In this document: in pieces, positions 26,702 through 36,300 of the stretch
How the letters are laid out: each line of letters opens with the position of its first letter
How positions within the stretch are numbered: position 1 is the stretch's first letter
Source of the DNA: a candidate division FCPU426 bacterium
GTDB lineage: Bacteria; Oederibacteriota; Muellerivitia; Muellerivitales; DAHXKG01
Length of the DNA: 64,000 nucleotides
Assembly (NCBI GenBank): GCA_027366525.1
Contig: DAHXKG010000007.1
Span: forward strand, 1 to 64,000
Direction: 5' to 3'
Notes under the pieces: generated by a model
Databases searched by the model: none
What the model saw: only the letters and a program-made list of their open reading frames with translations
Told to the model about the DNA's origin: nothing
Position numbers and translations under genes: made by a program

Positions 26702-27625
26702 TTAAAGACTCTTCACCACCGACTGCATGTTCCATTGACGCGCGGCAGCAATATCGTGATGAATTTGTTGAATTAAATCCGAGGGATTTGAAAATTTTTT
26801 TTCATTTCGCAAATAGTGGAAAAGATAAACTTTCAAATACTGCCGATACATATTTTGATCAAAATCCATAATATGAACTTCGGCAATCCGACTTGATGAA
26901 TTTTTTCTAAAAAAAGTTGGGCGCATTCCCAAATTCATGATCGCGGGATAAAATTTTCGTTTCCAAAGCACTTTGGCCACATAGACCCCGTCTTTCAAAA
27001 CAGGATTGGAATCGATGGAAAGATTTGCTGTGGGGATGTTCCACGTTCGGCCACGGTGCCGTCCTGGAATCACGCGCCCAGATAAATAATATGTATGTCC
27101 TAGCATGGCATTGGCTTGAGCAACCTTACCTTGGGATAATAACCTCCGAATTTTCGAAGAGGAAATCACCTGGTGATGTAATTGAACTGACGGAGCACCC
27201 CTGACTTTAAAACCGCATTTCTTACCTAATTTTTTCAAGGTATTCAAATTGCCGCTTGCTTGAAATCCAAATCGAAAATTTTCGCCAACAATAATTTCCC
27301 GAAGATGGCCATACTGTTGCCGAATCCATTGAATAAAATCTTCCGGGCTCTTCTTTGAAAATGCTTTTGTAAATGGAATTATTTTGATGTGATCCACCTG
27401 AAATGTGGAACGCAACATCTCAAACAGATCTTGGCGACGCATGAGGAGCGGAATCGAGGCATGTCCCTGAATAATATGCAGGGGATGATTTAAAAAAGTC
27501 AAAACGACGGATGTGCCTTTTTTCTGGGCCCGTTGTTTCAACGCTTGGATAATAGCTTGATGCCCCCGATGCATTCCATCAAAAAAACCAATGGTTATAA
27601 AAACCGATTTATGATTCATTGGCAT
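26702..27625 (-). CDS. ribF: Bifunctional riboflavin kinase/FAD synthetase
   Basis: About 307 aa. It converts riboflavin to FMN and FAD. The N-terminal nucleotidyltransferase domain has ITIGFFDGMHRGHQAII and ISSSKIRRLLSQGKV; the C-terminal kinase domain has GRHRGRTWNIPTANLS and MNLGMRPTF. A longer upstream frame is entirely within truB, so I place the start at ATG 27625 or the ATG six nt further on; both overlap the truB end slightly. Last gene of the rimP-ribF operon. Confidence 0.93.
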   Translation of the reverse strand: MPMNHKSVFITIGFFDGMHRGHQAIIQALKQRAQKKGTSVVLTFLNHPLHIIQGHASIPLLMRRQDLFEMLRSTFQVDHIKIIPFTKAFSKKSPEDFIQWIRQQYGHLREIIVGENFRFGFQASGNLNTLKKLGKKCGFKVRGAPSVQLHHQVISSSKIRRLLSQGKVAQANAMLGHTYYLSGRVIPGRHRGRTWNIPTANLSIDSNPVLKDGVYVAKVLWKRKFYPAIMNLGMRPTFFRKNSSSRIAEVHIMDFDQNMYRQYLKVYLFHYLRNEKKFSNPSDLIQQIHHDIAAARQWNMQSVVKSL

Positions 27626-28520
27626 CTTGCGTCCCGCAAACAAAAACTTTTTTTGGAATAATCCATGTTTGTGAACCACCATCAGTGCGTATTTGAGCAA
27701 GACCGATGAGTTGATGATTCAAATTCACGATACTCACCCATTCCGTTAAATCAACATCTTTTTTAATTTTTTGACCATGCCTAAATTGCTGAAGCTCACC
27801 ATCAGTTAAACCAATTTGGGGCACATGGGGTATTAAAACCAGTGGATCCAGCAAAAAACGATTTTGAATTTCTTCTCGCGTTAACGTTTGAAGTTGATTG
27901 AAAGAAACCGATTGATCAATATGAAAGGGTCCTGCGGCAATACGGACTAATTTTTCCAAGCAAGCTCCAATGCCTAACTGTTCGCCCAAAAGTTTACAAA
28001 GACTTCGAATATATGTGCCCTTGGAACACACCACTCGAAACGAAACCCTGGACTCGACAATGGTCACTACTTCGGATTCATAAATACGAATGGGTCTTGG
28101 CATCCGCTCGACCTCTTGACCCAATCGAAATTTTTTATACAAGCGTTGTCCTTGCACTTTAACCGCCGATGCCATGGGTGGAATTTGTTGTTGAATTTGT
28201 TTAAAACTTTGGACGATCTGCTGAATTTTTTGGGGGGGAATCGGTGGCACAGGCTCTTCGGAAATCACTCGTCCAGAGATGTCTTCCGAATCAGTACGAA
28301 TGCCCAGTAAACAAGTGGCTAAATACTCCTTCTGAGAATGGGCCAAGTCCGCTAATCGCGTGGCGTATCCAATCAAAATGGGTAATACGCCGGTCGCCAA
28401 TGGATCCAACGTTCCAAGATGACCTACCTGTTTAAGCCCTAAAAAATGTCGAATTTGATTCACGACATCATGGGAAGTCAGGCCGGACGATTTATTAAAA
28501 TTCAAAACACCGTGGATCAA
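27609..28520 (-). CDS. truB: tRNA pseudouridine-55 synthase
   Basis: 303 aa. It modifies U55 in the T loop of tRNAs. The catalytic Asp is in VGHLGTLDPLATGVLPI (about 40). Other family motifs are KSSGLTSHDVVNQIR at the N-terminus and GTYIRSLCKLLGEQL. The start overlaps the rbfA stop (ATGA). Confidence 0.97.
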   Translation of the reverse strand: MIHGVLNFNKSSGLTSHDVVNQIRHFLGLKQVGHLGTLDPLATGVLPILIGYATRLADLAHSQKEYLATCLLGIRTDSEDISGRVISEEPVPPIPPQKIQQIVQSFKQIQQQIPPMASAVKVQGQRLYKKFRLGQEVERMPRPIRIYESEVVTIVESRVSFRVVCSKGTYIRSLCKLLGEQLGIGACLEKLVRIAAGPFHIDQSVSFNQLQTLTREEIQNRFLLDPLVLIPHVPQIGLTDGELQQFRHGQKIKKDVDLTEWVSIVNLNHQLIGLAQIRTDGGSQTWIIPKKVFVCGTQDANES

Positions 28521-28894
28521 CTAGAGGCCTCAGGGGTGGAACTTGGATTGCTTTTAATTTGATCTAAAATTTGCTTGATCCGCATCGCGTGATCGAGCGA
28601 ACGATCAAGAATAAATTGTATTTCCGGTGTATAGCGGAGTCGAATTTTTTGCCCTAGTTCTTTTCTAAGAAATTTCTTGGAAGTTTCCAAAACAAGCATG
28701 GCGTGTTCTTTGGTGGATTCATCGCCCAGAACGGAGATAAATATTTTCGCATGACGTAAATCTTTGGAAGATTCCACGGCAGTGACCGTGACGAAATTCA
28801 TGTCGGGCTCTTTCAATTTATTCATAATTAAAAGGCTCATTTCCCGCTTAATGGCTTCCGCAACCCGATCGGATCGTTGAAAAGTCATGGCCAA
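28517..28894 (-). CDS. rbfA: Ribosome-binding factor A
   Basis: 125 aa KH-type 30S maturation factor: RSDRVAEAIKREMSLLI, NFVTVTAVESSKDLRHAKIF, and IRLRYTPEIQFILDRSLDHA. Normal length; sits between infB and truB as in most bacteria. Confidence 0.97.
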   Translation of the reverse strand: MAMTFQRSDRVAEAIKREMSLLIMNKLKEPDMNFVTVTAVESSKDLRHAKIFISVLGDESTKEHAMLVLETSKKFLRKELGQKIRLRYTPEIQFILDRSLDHAMRIKQILDQIKSNPSSTPEASS

Positions 28895-29006
28895 CTCCTA
28901 AAATTCTTTTACTGGTTAATCACCCATTAATTCAGGCATCGCTCAATTGGTTGCTTCCCCTGAGTTGACTCAAAATGAACGATTGAAATTTTTCAAGCTT
29001 CACGGA

Positions 29007-31271
29007 TCAATTGAGTTTTTGCGATACCATTTCGGTTGCATAAGCTTCAATCACATCATGAATCTGGAGATCGTCGAAATTTTCAATCCCAATGCCACAT
29101 TCAAAATTAGAAAGGACTTCTTTAACATCATCTTTAAAATGCTTTAAAGACTGAATACTCCCCTCAAAAACCATTTGATTATTTCGGATAATTTTCACTT
29201 TAGACTGTTTGAGAATTTTTCCTTGAAGCACCATACAGCCGGCAATATTCCCTTGAGGGACTTTAAAAATCTGGCGAATTTCTGCCTTCCCCATTAAAAC
29301 CAAACGATAATGGGGTTCCAAAAGCCCTTCCATGGATTTTCGAACGTCTTCGATCACATCATAAATAATATTATAAAGTCGAATATCGACATTTTCTTTT
29401 TCGGCAATCACTTTTGCATTCGGATCGACTTTGATATGAAATCCAATGACAATCGCATTTGATGCTGAAGCCAATAGGATGTCCGAGTTCACGACATCAC
29501 CGGTTGCACGGTGAATTACTTTTAAAATTACTTTTTCCGTTGAGAGTTTTTCCAAGGATTGCGTCAATGCTTCCACTGAACCTTGAACATCGCCCTTCAC
29601 AATTACTTTGAGTTCTTTAATTTGGCCTTCTCGAATTTGCTCAAACAAATTATCTAAAGTAATATGTTTAGGAATGTATTGGACTCGATTGTTTTTAAAA
29701 GCTTCCACGCGTTTTTCCGAAATGTCCCGAGCAATTTTAGAATCGGTCACGACATAAAACAAATCGCCCGCTTGCGGGACGTCAGACAATCCTAAAATCT
29801 CAACTGGTGTCGCGGGCAAGGCAGATTTCAATGACACGCCTAAGTCGTTGTGCATGGCTCGAACGCGACCGTAGGTGTTCCCCGCTAAAAAATCATCGCC
29901 GATTCGAAGTGTTCCATCTTGAATCAATAAGGTCGCAACAGGACCGCGCCCTTTATCCAGCCGTGCATCTAAAACTACCCCTTTGGCTGGCCGGTTGGGA
30001 TTCGCTTTTAATTCCAAAATTTCCGCTTCCAGTAAAACCATTTCAAGCAATTTATCCAGATTCATTAATTTCTTGGCCGAAATAGGTACAAAAATGGTTT
30101 TTCCACCCCATTCCTCTGATACCAAACCAAATTCCGACAACTGGCTTTTGACACGGTCCACGTTCGCTTCTGGTTTATCAATTTTATTTATGGCCACTAC
30201 TACTGGAACCTTGGCTTCTTTGGCGTGATCAATAGCCTCGATCGTTTGAGGCATGACGCCATCATCGGCCGCAACTACTAAAATTACAACATCGGTGACT
30301 TTGATTCCTCGAGCCCGCATCATTGTAAAAGCCTCATGACCGGGTGTATCTAAAAAGGTCACGATTCCCCGATTCGTTTGAACCTGATAAGCCCCGATAT
30401 GTTGAGTAATGCCTCCGGCTTCACTTCCGATTAAGTTGGATTTTCGAATTGCATCCAGCAGTAAAGTTTTTCCATGGTCCACATGTCCCATAATGGTTAC
30501 CACGGGGGGGCGAGGCTTGAAATCCTTGGGATCGGATTCGATCAATTCTTCAAATATGGCTTGGCCGTACAATGGAACCACTTCCACTTCTGCATTATGG
30601 GCACTCGCGAGGGTTTCGGCGACCGCCATTTCAAGTTTTTGATTCATCGTGGCCAGAATTTTCAAATCCATTAATTCTTTAATCAAAATATTCGCTTTGA
30701 CATTTAATTTTCGGGCTAATTCGGAAACGGTAATTCCTTCTGTAATTTTGATTTTAGTAATGGGCACTTGTTCCGCCACCGGTTCAGGCTGAGGTTCCTC
30801 TTTTTTTATTTTTTCATCCAATTTAGCGGTTGGTTTTCCAGCGGCCAAGCCATGACCACCCGTTTTAACCGGTATGGGTTTGGCCAAACTGCGCTTGACG
30901 GGAGTTTTGGTTGTCATGCGCGGCGGCGGCGTTGGATAGGTCGCGGTTGGACCAAAATTTAAATGCGTGTGCGTTTCGCGATTAACTTCTTTCGCCACAG
31001 CAGTTCCTGTTGCCGGAACTAGAGGAGCCGCCACAGGCGGCTTACTCACATTTGAATTAGTCGTCTTTAAATGTGGAGTATTTTCATGGACTGGTGGTGT
31101 AACCCCCACGTCGGAAATCAGACCCAAGTCTTTCCGAATTTCCGATTGGATTTTTTCTTCCATCACCGTTAACTGGCTTGCAATCGAAAATCCAAGTTTC
31201 TTGCATCGTTCCAGTACTTCTTTACTGGTCAAGCCTAATTCTTTTGCAAATTCAAATACGCGTTTCCCCAT
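29007..31271 (-). CDS. infB: Translation initiation factor IF-2
   Basis: 754 aa. It delivers fMet-tRNA to the 30S subunit. A short IF2N helical domain (2-52: FEFAKELGLTSKEVLERCKK) and a Pro/Lys-rich linker precede the GTPase: G1 GHVDHGKT (about 261), DTPGHEAFT, and NKID. Domains II-IV follow, ending near DVIEAY. Three nt after the nusA stop. Confidence 0.98.
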   Translation of the reverse strand: MGKRVFEFAKELGLTSKEVLERCKKLGFSIASQLTVMEEKIQSEIRKDLGLISDVGVTPPVHENTPHLKTTNSNVSKPPVAAPLVPATGTAVAKEVNRETHTHLNFGPTATYPTPPPRMTTKTPVKRSLAKPIPVKTGGHGLAAGKPTAKLDEKIKKEEPQPEPVAEQVPITKIKITEGITVSELARKLNVKANILIKELMDLKILATMNQKLEMAVAETLASAHNAEVEVVPLYGQAIFEELIESDPKDFKPRPPVVTIMGHVDHGKTLLLDAIRKSNLIGSEAGGITQHIGAYQVQTNRGIVTFLDTPGHEAFTMMRARGIKVTDVVILVVAADDGVMPQTIEAIDHAKEAKVPVVVAINKIDKPEANVDRVKSQLSEFGLVSEEWGGKTIFVPISAKKLMNLDKLLEMVLLEAEILELKANPNRPAKGVVLDARLDKGRGPVATLLIQDGTLRIGDDFLAGNTYGRVRAMHNDLGVSLKSALPATPVEILGLSDVPQAGDLFYVVTDSKIARDISEKRVEAFKNNRVQYIPKHITLDNLFEQIREGQIKELKVIVKGDVQGSVEALTQSLEKLSTEKVILKVIHRATGDVVNSDILLASASNAIVIGFHIKVDPNAKVIAEKENVDIRLYNIIYDVIEDVRKSMEGLLEPHYRLVLMGKAEIRQIFKVPQGNIAGCMVLQGKILKQSKVKIIRNNQMVFEGSIQSLKHFKDDVKEVLSNFECGIGIENFDDLQIHDVIEAYATEMVSQKLN

Positions 31272-31274
31272 AAT

Positions 31275-32624
31275 TTATTCTTGTGCTCCTTTGTCGGTGG
31301 CATCTGTTGAATTGGGCTCCCGTTTCAAATCAGATGGTGAGGCAGAAGCATCTGAGGATTCTTCATTGGGCAAAGATGAAAGCGACGGCAAATTTTTTAG
31401 CAAAGGATCATTCTCCACGGACATTGACTGGGCTGATTCGGGGTCGACCGGCACTGCTTCACTCACATCGCCGTTGACATTGACTGCTTGGGTTTCCGCT
31501 TCAACAGCCGGATCCGTGCTTTCGTCCTCAACCTTGGTCATGCCCGAAACCTCTACAAAATGAGCATCCATACGGGCCCGTTCTTCTTTGGCATATTGAT
31601 CATCCGTTTTAATATCAATCTTGGTTCCGGTTAATCGAGCTGCCAAGCGTGCATTTTGTCCGCGCTTACCAATGGCCAGTGAAAGCTGATCGTTGGACAC
31701 AACCACTTCAGCAGATTGGGTTTCCGCGTGAAAAGCAATCCTTGAAATTTTGGCAGGGGCCAAGGCATTTGAAATATAGGTCTCTGGAACTTCATCCCAC
31801 GGAACAATATCAATTTTTTCGCCGCGAATTTCATCGACCACATTTTGAACGCGAATACCCTTAACACCAACACAGGCACCCACCGCATCAATGCGCTTAT
31901 CTCCAATGGCACGAACTGAAATTTTAGTTCGAGCGCCCGGTTCGCGAGCCACGCTTTCAATTTTGACAATGTTTTCGTAAATTTCCGGAACTTCCAATTC
32001 GAACAGTTGTCGAATAAGATTGGGGTGAGCTCGACTGACGATAATCGATGGTCCCTTAATCGTTTTACAAACTTCAATAATTAAAAATTTCATTCGGTCG
32101 CCAGCCGAGTAGCGTTCGCGCGGAACTTGGTCTTTCGGCATCAGGAGCGCTTCCGCATCGGTCAAAGAGATAATAACATTTCGACCTTCATGGCGCAGAA
32201 TAGTTCCGGTCACCAGATCCCCTTCCTTCGCCTTAAATTGGTCAAACACGCTTTGACGTTCAGCATCTTGAACCCGCTGAATAATAACTTGTTTCGCGGT
32301 TTGCGCGGCAATTCGCCCAAATTGATCCGCTGAAATTCTGACTTTAATAACATCACCCAATTGTGCCTTGGGATCAAACGTTCGCGCTTCTGATAACGTT
32401 AATTGAGTTCCTGGATCCACTATCGGGTCAACAACTTCTTTAAGATAGTAGGCTTTAAACTCCGTATTAAATTCATCAAATTCCACTTCAATTTCATGGC
32501 CCATACCAAATACACGCTTCGCCGCACTCACGAGTGCCGCTTCAATGGCTTCAATAAGTTGCTTCTTGTCAATTCGTTTTGTATGTTCAATTTGGCTCAT
32601 CACGAGAGCTAATTCATTACCCAT
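31275..32624 (-). CDS. nusA: Transcription termination/antitermination factor NusA
   Basis: 449 aa from ATG at 32624, which has GAGGA just upstream; a TTG six codons earlier is in frame. N-terminal RNAP-binding domain, S1 domain (GDLVTGTILRHEGRNVIISL), KH1 (GACVGVKGIRVQNVVDEIRG) and KH2 (LAIGKRGQNARLAARLTG). An acidic Ser-rich tail of about 95 aa replaces the C-terminal repeats of gamma-proteobacterial NusA. It binds RNAP and stabilises pauses and hairpins. Confidence 0.97.
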   Translation of the reverse strand: MGNELALVMSQIEHTKRIDKKQLIEAIEAALVSAAKRVFGMGHEIEVEFDEFNTEFKAYYLKEVVDPIVDPGTQLTLSEARTFDPKAQLGDVIKVRISADQFGRIAAQTAKQVIIQRVQDAERQSVFDQFKAKEGDLVTGTILRHEGRNVIISLTDAEALLMPKDQVPRERYSAGDRMKFLIIEVCKTIKGPSIIVSRAHPNLIRQLFELEVPEIYENIVKIESVAREPGARTKISVRAIGDKRIDAVGACVGVKGIRVQNVVDEIRGEKIDIVPWDEVPETYISNALAPAKISRIAFHAETQSAEVVVSNDQLSLAIGKRGQNARLAARLTGTKIDIKTDDQYAKEERARMDAHFVEVSGMTKVEDESTDPAVEAETQAVNVNGDVSEAVPVDPESAQSMSVENDPLLKNLPSLSSLPNEESSDASASPSDLKREPNSTDATDKGAQE

Positions 32625-32652
32625 AAAATCCTCTTTATTCAAAAATACTTGG

Positions 32653-33114
32653 TTATAACTCTACCACGAGCTTTGCTTCCTTGACATTGTCAAATTCAAA
32701 TTGAATTCGATGCCCATTTGCTAATAGCACTTGGACCTGTTCGGCCTTTCCTCCATCAAGACGTCCCTGATAGGTATATTGCCCATTAATTGGCTGCTTA
32801 AAAACAAATTTGGCCAAGCGCCCTATAAATCGTTCACAATCCTGGACGTGCCTCAATGGACGATCCAGTCCAGGTGAAGTTATTTCCAAAACATAAGGTT
32901 CAGGCATCCAATCCATTTCATCCAACTTTTTCTCTAATTCTCGACTAATCAGAGCGCACTCTTCCAAGCCGACATATCCACTGCGTTTATCTAGCGTAAT
33001 CACGAGTACGGTTTTCCCTTTCAACTTCGTCACGGTAATACCAAAAAGATCCAGAAAATTGTCCTTCACGATCGGTTCAACAATATGTTGAATTCTTTTC
33101 TCTATGGGTTCCAT
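32653..33114 (-). CDS. rimP: Ribosome maturation factor RimP
   Basis: 153 aa from ATG at 33112-33114 (an upstream in-frame extension runs through a hairpin and is not conserved). Family motifs: IVEPIVKDNFLDLFGITVTK, ECALISRELEKKLDEMDWMP and EITSPGLDRPLRHVQDCERF. First gene of the rimP-nusA-infB-rbfA-truB-ribF operon. Confidence 0.95.
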   Translation of the reverse strand: MEPIEKRIQHIVEPIVKDNFLDLFGITVTKLKGKTVLVITLDKRSGYVGLEECALISRELEKKLDEMDWMPEPYVLEITSPGLDRPLRHVQDCERFIGRLAKFVFKQPINGQYTYQGRLDGGKAEQVQVLLANGHRIQFEFDNVKEAKLVVEL

Positions 33115-33141
33115 AAAAACTCCAATCTTGTGTAATTGGAG
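33115..33141 (-). promoter_or_regulatory. Hairpin over the rimP ribosome-binding site
   Basis: On the minus strand CTCCAAT, an 8-nt loop and ATTGGAG form a perfect 7-bp stem whose 3' arm contains the rimP GGAG ribosome-binding site. Five T residues and then the ATG follow at once. It could block translation, act as a pause or attenuator, or both. Confidence 0.5.
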
Positions 33142-33209
33142 CCTGCTCAGAAAAATAAAATTCAATTTTCTTTTTTTATATCCATCTTTAAAGCATGGGC
33201 TCTTAAAAA

Positions 33210-33240
33210 CAAAAAAGTGAGTTTTTCGAACTCACTTTTG
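33210..33240 (-). terminator. Terminator of polC
   Basis: AAAAGTGAGTT, 5-nt loop, AACTCACTTTT, with a T-rich run on the minus-strand exit. About 120 nt past the polC stop; it separates polC from the rimP operon. The stem is symmetrical, so it could work in both directions. Confidence 0.75.
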
Positions 33241-33358
33241 GTTTTCTACAATTTAAGTATGTGGGTATTTTATGGCAAATCTTCTTTAGAAGCAAGTGAA
33301 CAATTTACTCGCCTAAATCCCCGTTTATTATTTCTGTTTTTTAAATTTGTCTTATAGT

Positions 33359-36300
33359 TTATTTAAATAATGCTCCTTGATTTGATTCAGGTAATAATTG
33401 CAAACATCCATGGTGCCTTAAGATTTCAACAACCGTTTTATTAATTCCACACCGTACGACTAAATCCTCCACGGATGTAAAATCCCCATAGTTACGTTCT
33501 TCAACAATTTTACTTGCCGCAGTATCACCTAATCCACTTAAAGTAATCAAGGGGGGACGTAGACTTAATGTGTCCGTGTTTTTTTCAATTAAAAATTGAT
33601 GCGTGTCGGATCGATAAAGATCAACCGGCAAAAATTCAAATCCCCGTACCATCATTTCCTGAGCGACTTCTAAAATGGATAATTCTTCCTGTTCTTTAGA
33701 TGTTGGTTTCCCAAGACTCTGCAATGTTTTCAAATGTTCTAAAAAAACATCTTCTTGAGCACAAATTTTGACTGCATTGAATCCCGAGGCTTTATTGGTG
33801 AAATAATCGGCATAAAAAGCTAACGGATAATGCACTTTAAAATATGCAATACGAAAACTCATAATGCAATACGCCACTGCATGTGCTTTCGGAAAGATAT
33901 ATTGGATTTTTCGGCAACTATCAATATACCAATTCGGAATCCCGGCTTTTTGCATAGCCCCTTGCATATCTGGGCTCAAACCTTTCCCCTTTCGAACAGA
34001 CTCCATAATTTTAAAGGCTAATGATTCATCCATTTTTTTGGCCACCAAATCAGTGAGCATATCATCGCGCGTTGAAATAACCGTCGACAAGGTTGCAACT
34101 TTATTTCGAATCAGATCCTGTGCATTGCCCATCCAGACCGAAGTTCCATGCGCTAACCCAGACAAGCGGACCAAGTCTTCAAATTTTCGAGGTTTCGTGT
34201 CCCTTAACATTCCCATAGCAAACCCCGTTCCAAACTCCGGAATTCCTAAAGTCCCTAAATCAAGTTTCATTTTCTTTTTCAACTTCAACGCCACAATTCC
34301 AGAAAAAAGGCTCATGGTCGATGGATCATTTAAGGAAATGGTGACGGGATTCACTCCCGTCATCTTTTGAAGTCGTCTTAAGCTAGTGGGATTATCATGT
34401 CCGAGAATATCCAGTTTCACTAAGCAATCATGCATACTATCGTAATCAAAATGCGTCGTTACTACATCCCCATTTTTGTTGTCGGCTGGATACTGAACTG
34501 GACACACATCCGTAATTTCCAAGTTCTTTGGAAGAATCACAATCCCTCCAGGATGCTGACCGGTAGTTTTAGCAACACCACTACACCCTTTGACCATGCG
34601 GTTCAACTCCGCGGTTCGAACCTGCTTTCCCGTTTCTTCAACATATTTTTTCACAAATCCAAAAGCAATGCGGTCTTTGACTGCTGAAATCGTTCCGGCT
34701 CTAAAGCAATGATCCTTGCCAAATAACTCTTCAACATATTTATGCGCAATATGCTGATATTCCCCTGAAAAATTCAAATCAATATCAGGCATCTTATCCC
34801 CATGAAACCCCATAAACACTTCAAACGCAATCGCAAATCCATCGTGAATCATCGGCTGATTGCAGTGCGGGCAAAATTTTGGAGGCAAATCCACACCCGC
34901 AGTCGATACATAATTTTCAGGAAATTCATGATAATGGCCTTGCGCACATCGCCAATGTGGCGGCAGCGGATTGACTTCCGTAATACCACATAAAAAGGCA
35001 ACCAATGAACTTCCTACACTACCTCGACTTCCGACTAAATATCCATCCTCCAGCGATTTTTGAACTAATTTCATGGCAATGACATACAACGTTGAAAATT
35101 GATTATTAATAATGGCATCCAACTCTTTATGCAACCGTTTTTGGATAAGCTCGGGAAGCGGATACCCATAAAGCTGTTTCGCCCGATCTTCAGCCGCTTT
35201 GCGTAATATCGCATCAGCATTTTCTAAATGCGGGCTGAGGGTTTCTTGAGGCAGTGGTTCAATCGACTCAATTTGATCTGATATTTTTTGAGGATTGGTT
35301 ACCACCAATTCATGGGCAATGGCCTCTCCAAAAAAATCAAAATTCGACTTTAGTTCATCGGTGGTTTTAAAATAAAGCGGAGCTTGACGTTCAACGCCAT
35401 ATCCCATTCCACTATGGAGAATTTTTCGATATACCGCATCTTGGGGATCCAGGAAATGCGAATCGCCGGTAGCCAGCACCATTTTCCCGCGGGATCGAGC
35501 AAACTCGTAAATCTTTTTGGTATTGGCCTGCAGTTCCTCCAGCGTTTTGAAAAATCCTTCATCAATCGTGAACATATTGTTCTCACACGGTTGTAACTCA
35601 ATGTAATCATAAAAATCAAAAATTGGTTCCAGCGCGACGTCGTGTTTCAACCAATGCTGCCAAACTTCGCCTTGTTCACATGCCGAGCCGATAATCAGAC
35701 CCTCTCGATACTGATTTAAAAGAGCCTTGGGAATCAAGGGACGTCGATAAAAATATTTTAAATGGCTCTCTGACACTAATCGATAAAGATTTTTTAACCC
35801 AATTTTATTTTTGACCAATACGATGACATGATAAACGGATAAATTTTTCTCTTTTTTAAATTCATCAACCAGATAGCCTTCCATGCCCAAAATCAATTTA
35901 ATTTTGTGCTGTTTAGCAATCACCCAAGCTTCCGGATAGGCCTGAACTACCCCATGGTCGGTGATCGCAATGGCGCGATGCCCCCATTGAGCGGCCCGGC
36001 TCACCAATTCATCAATTTTAGAAAGTCCATCCATACGACTCATGAGCGTGTGACAGTGGAGCTCGACCCGTTTTTCGACGGCTTGATCGATCCGTTCCGA
36101 AGGATGAACTTGAACAATATTTCGAGCTACTAAGTACAGATCCCCTTCAACGCTTTCCGGTCCGCCCTCTTTTTTATTTCTAAAAATATCCCGTTTTAAA
36201 CTCCCTTCCACTAAAATCCAGTCCTTGACTTTTAAGCCGCCCCGATACGATGTGTGCGCATCCACCCAAAATTTTATTTCGAGCGAGTCGCTATAATCCG

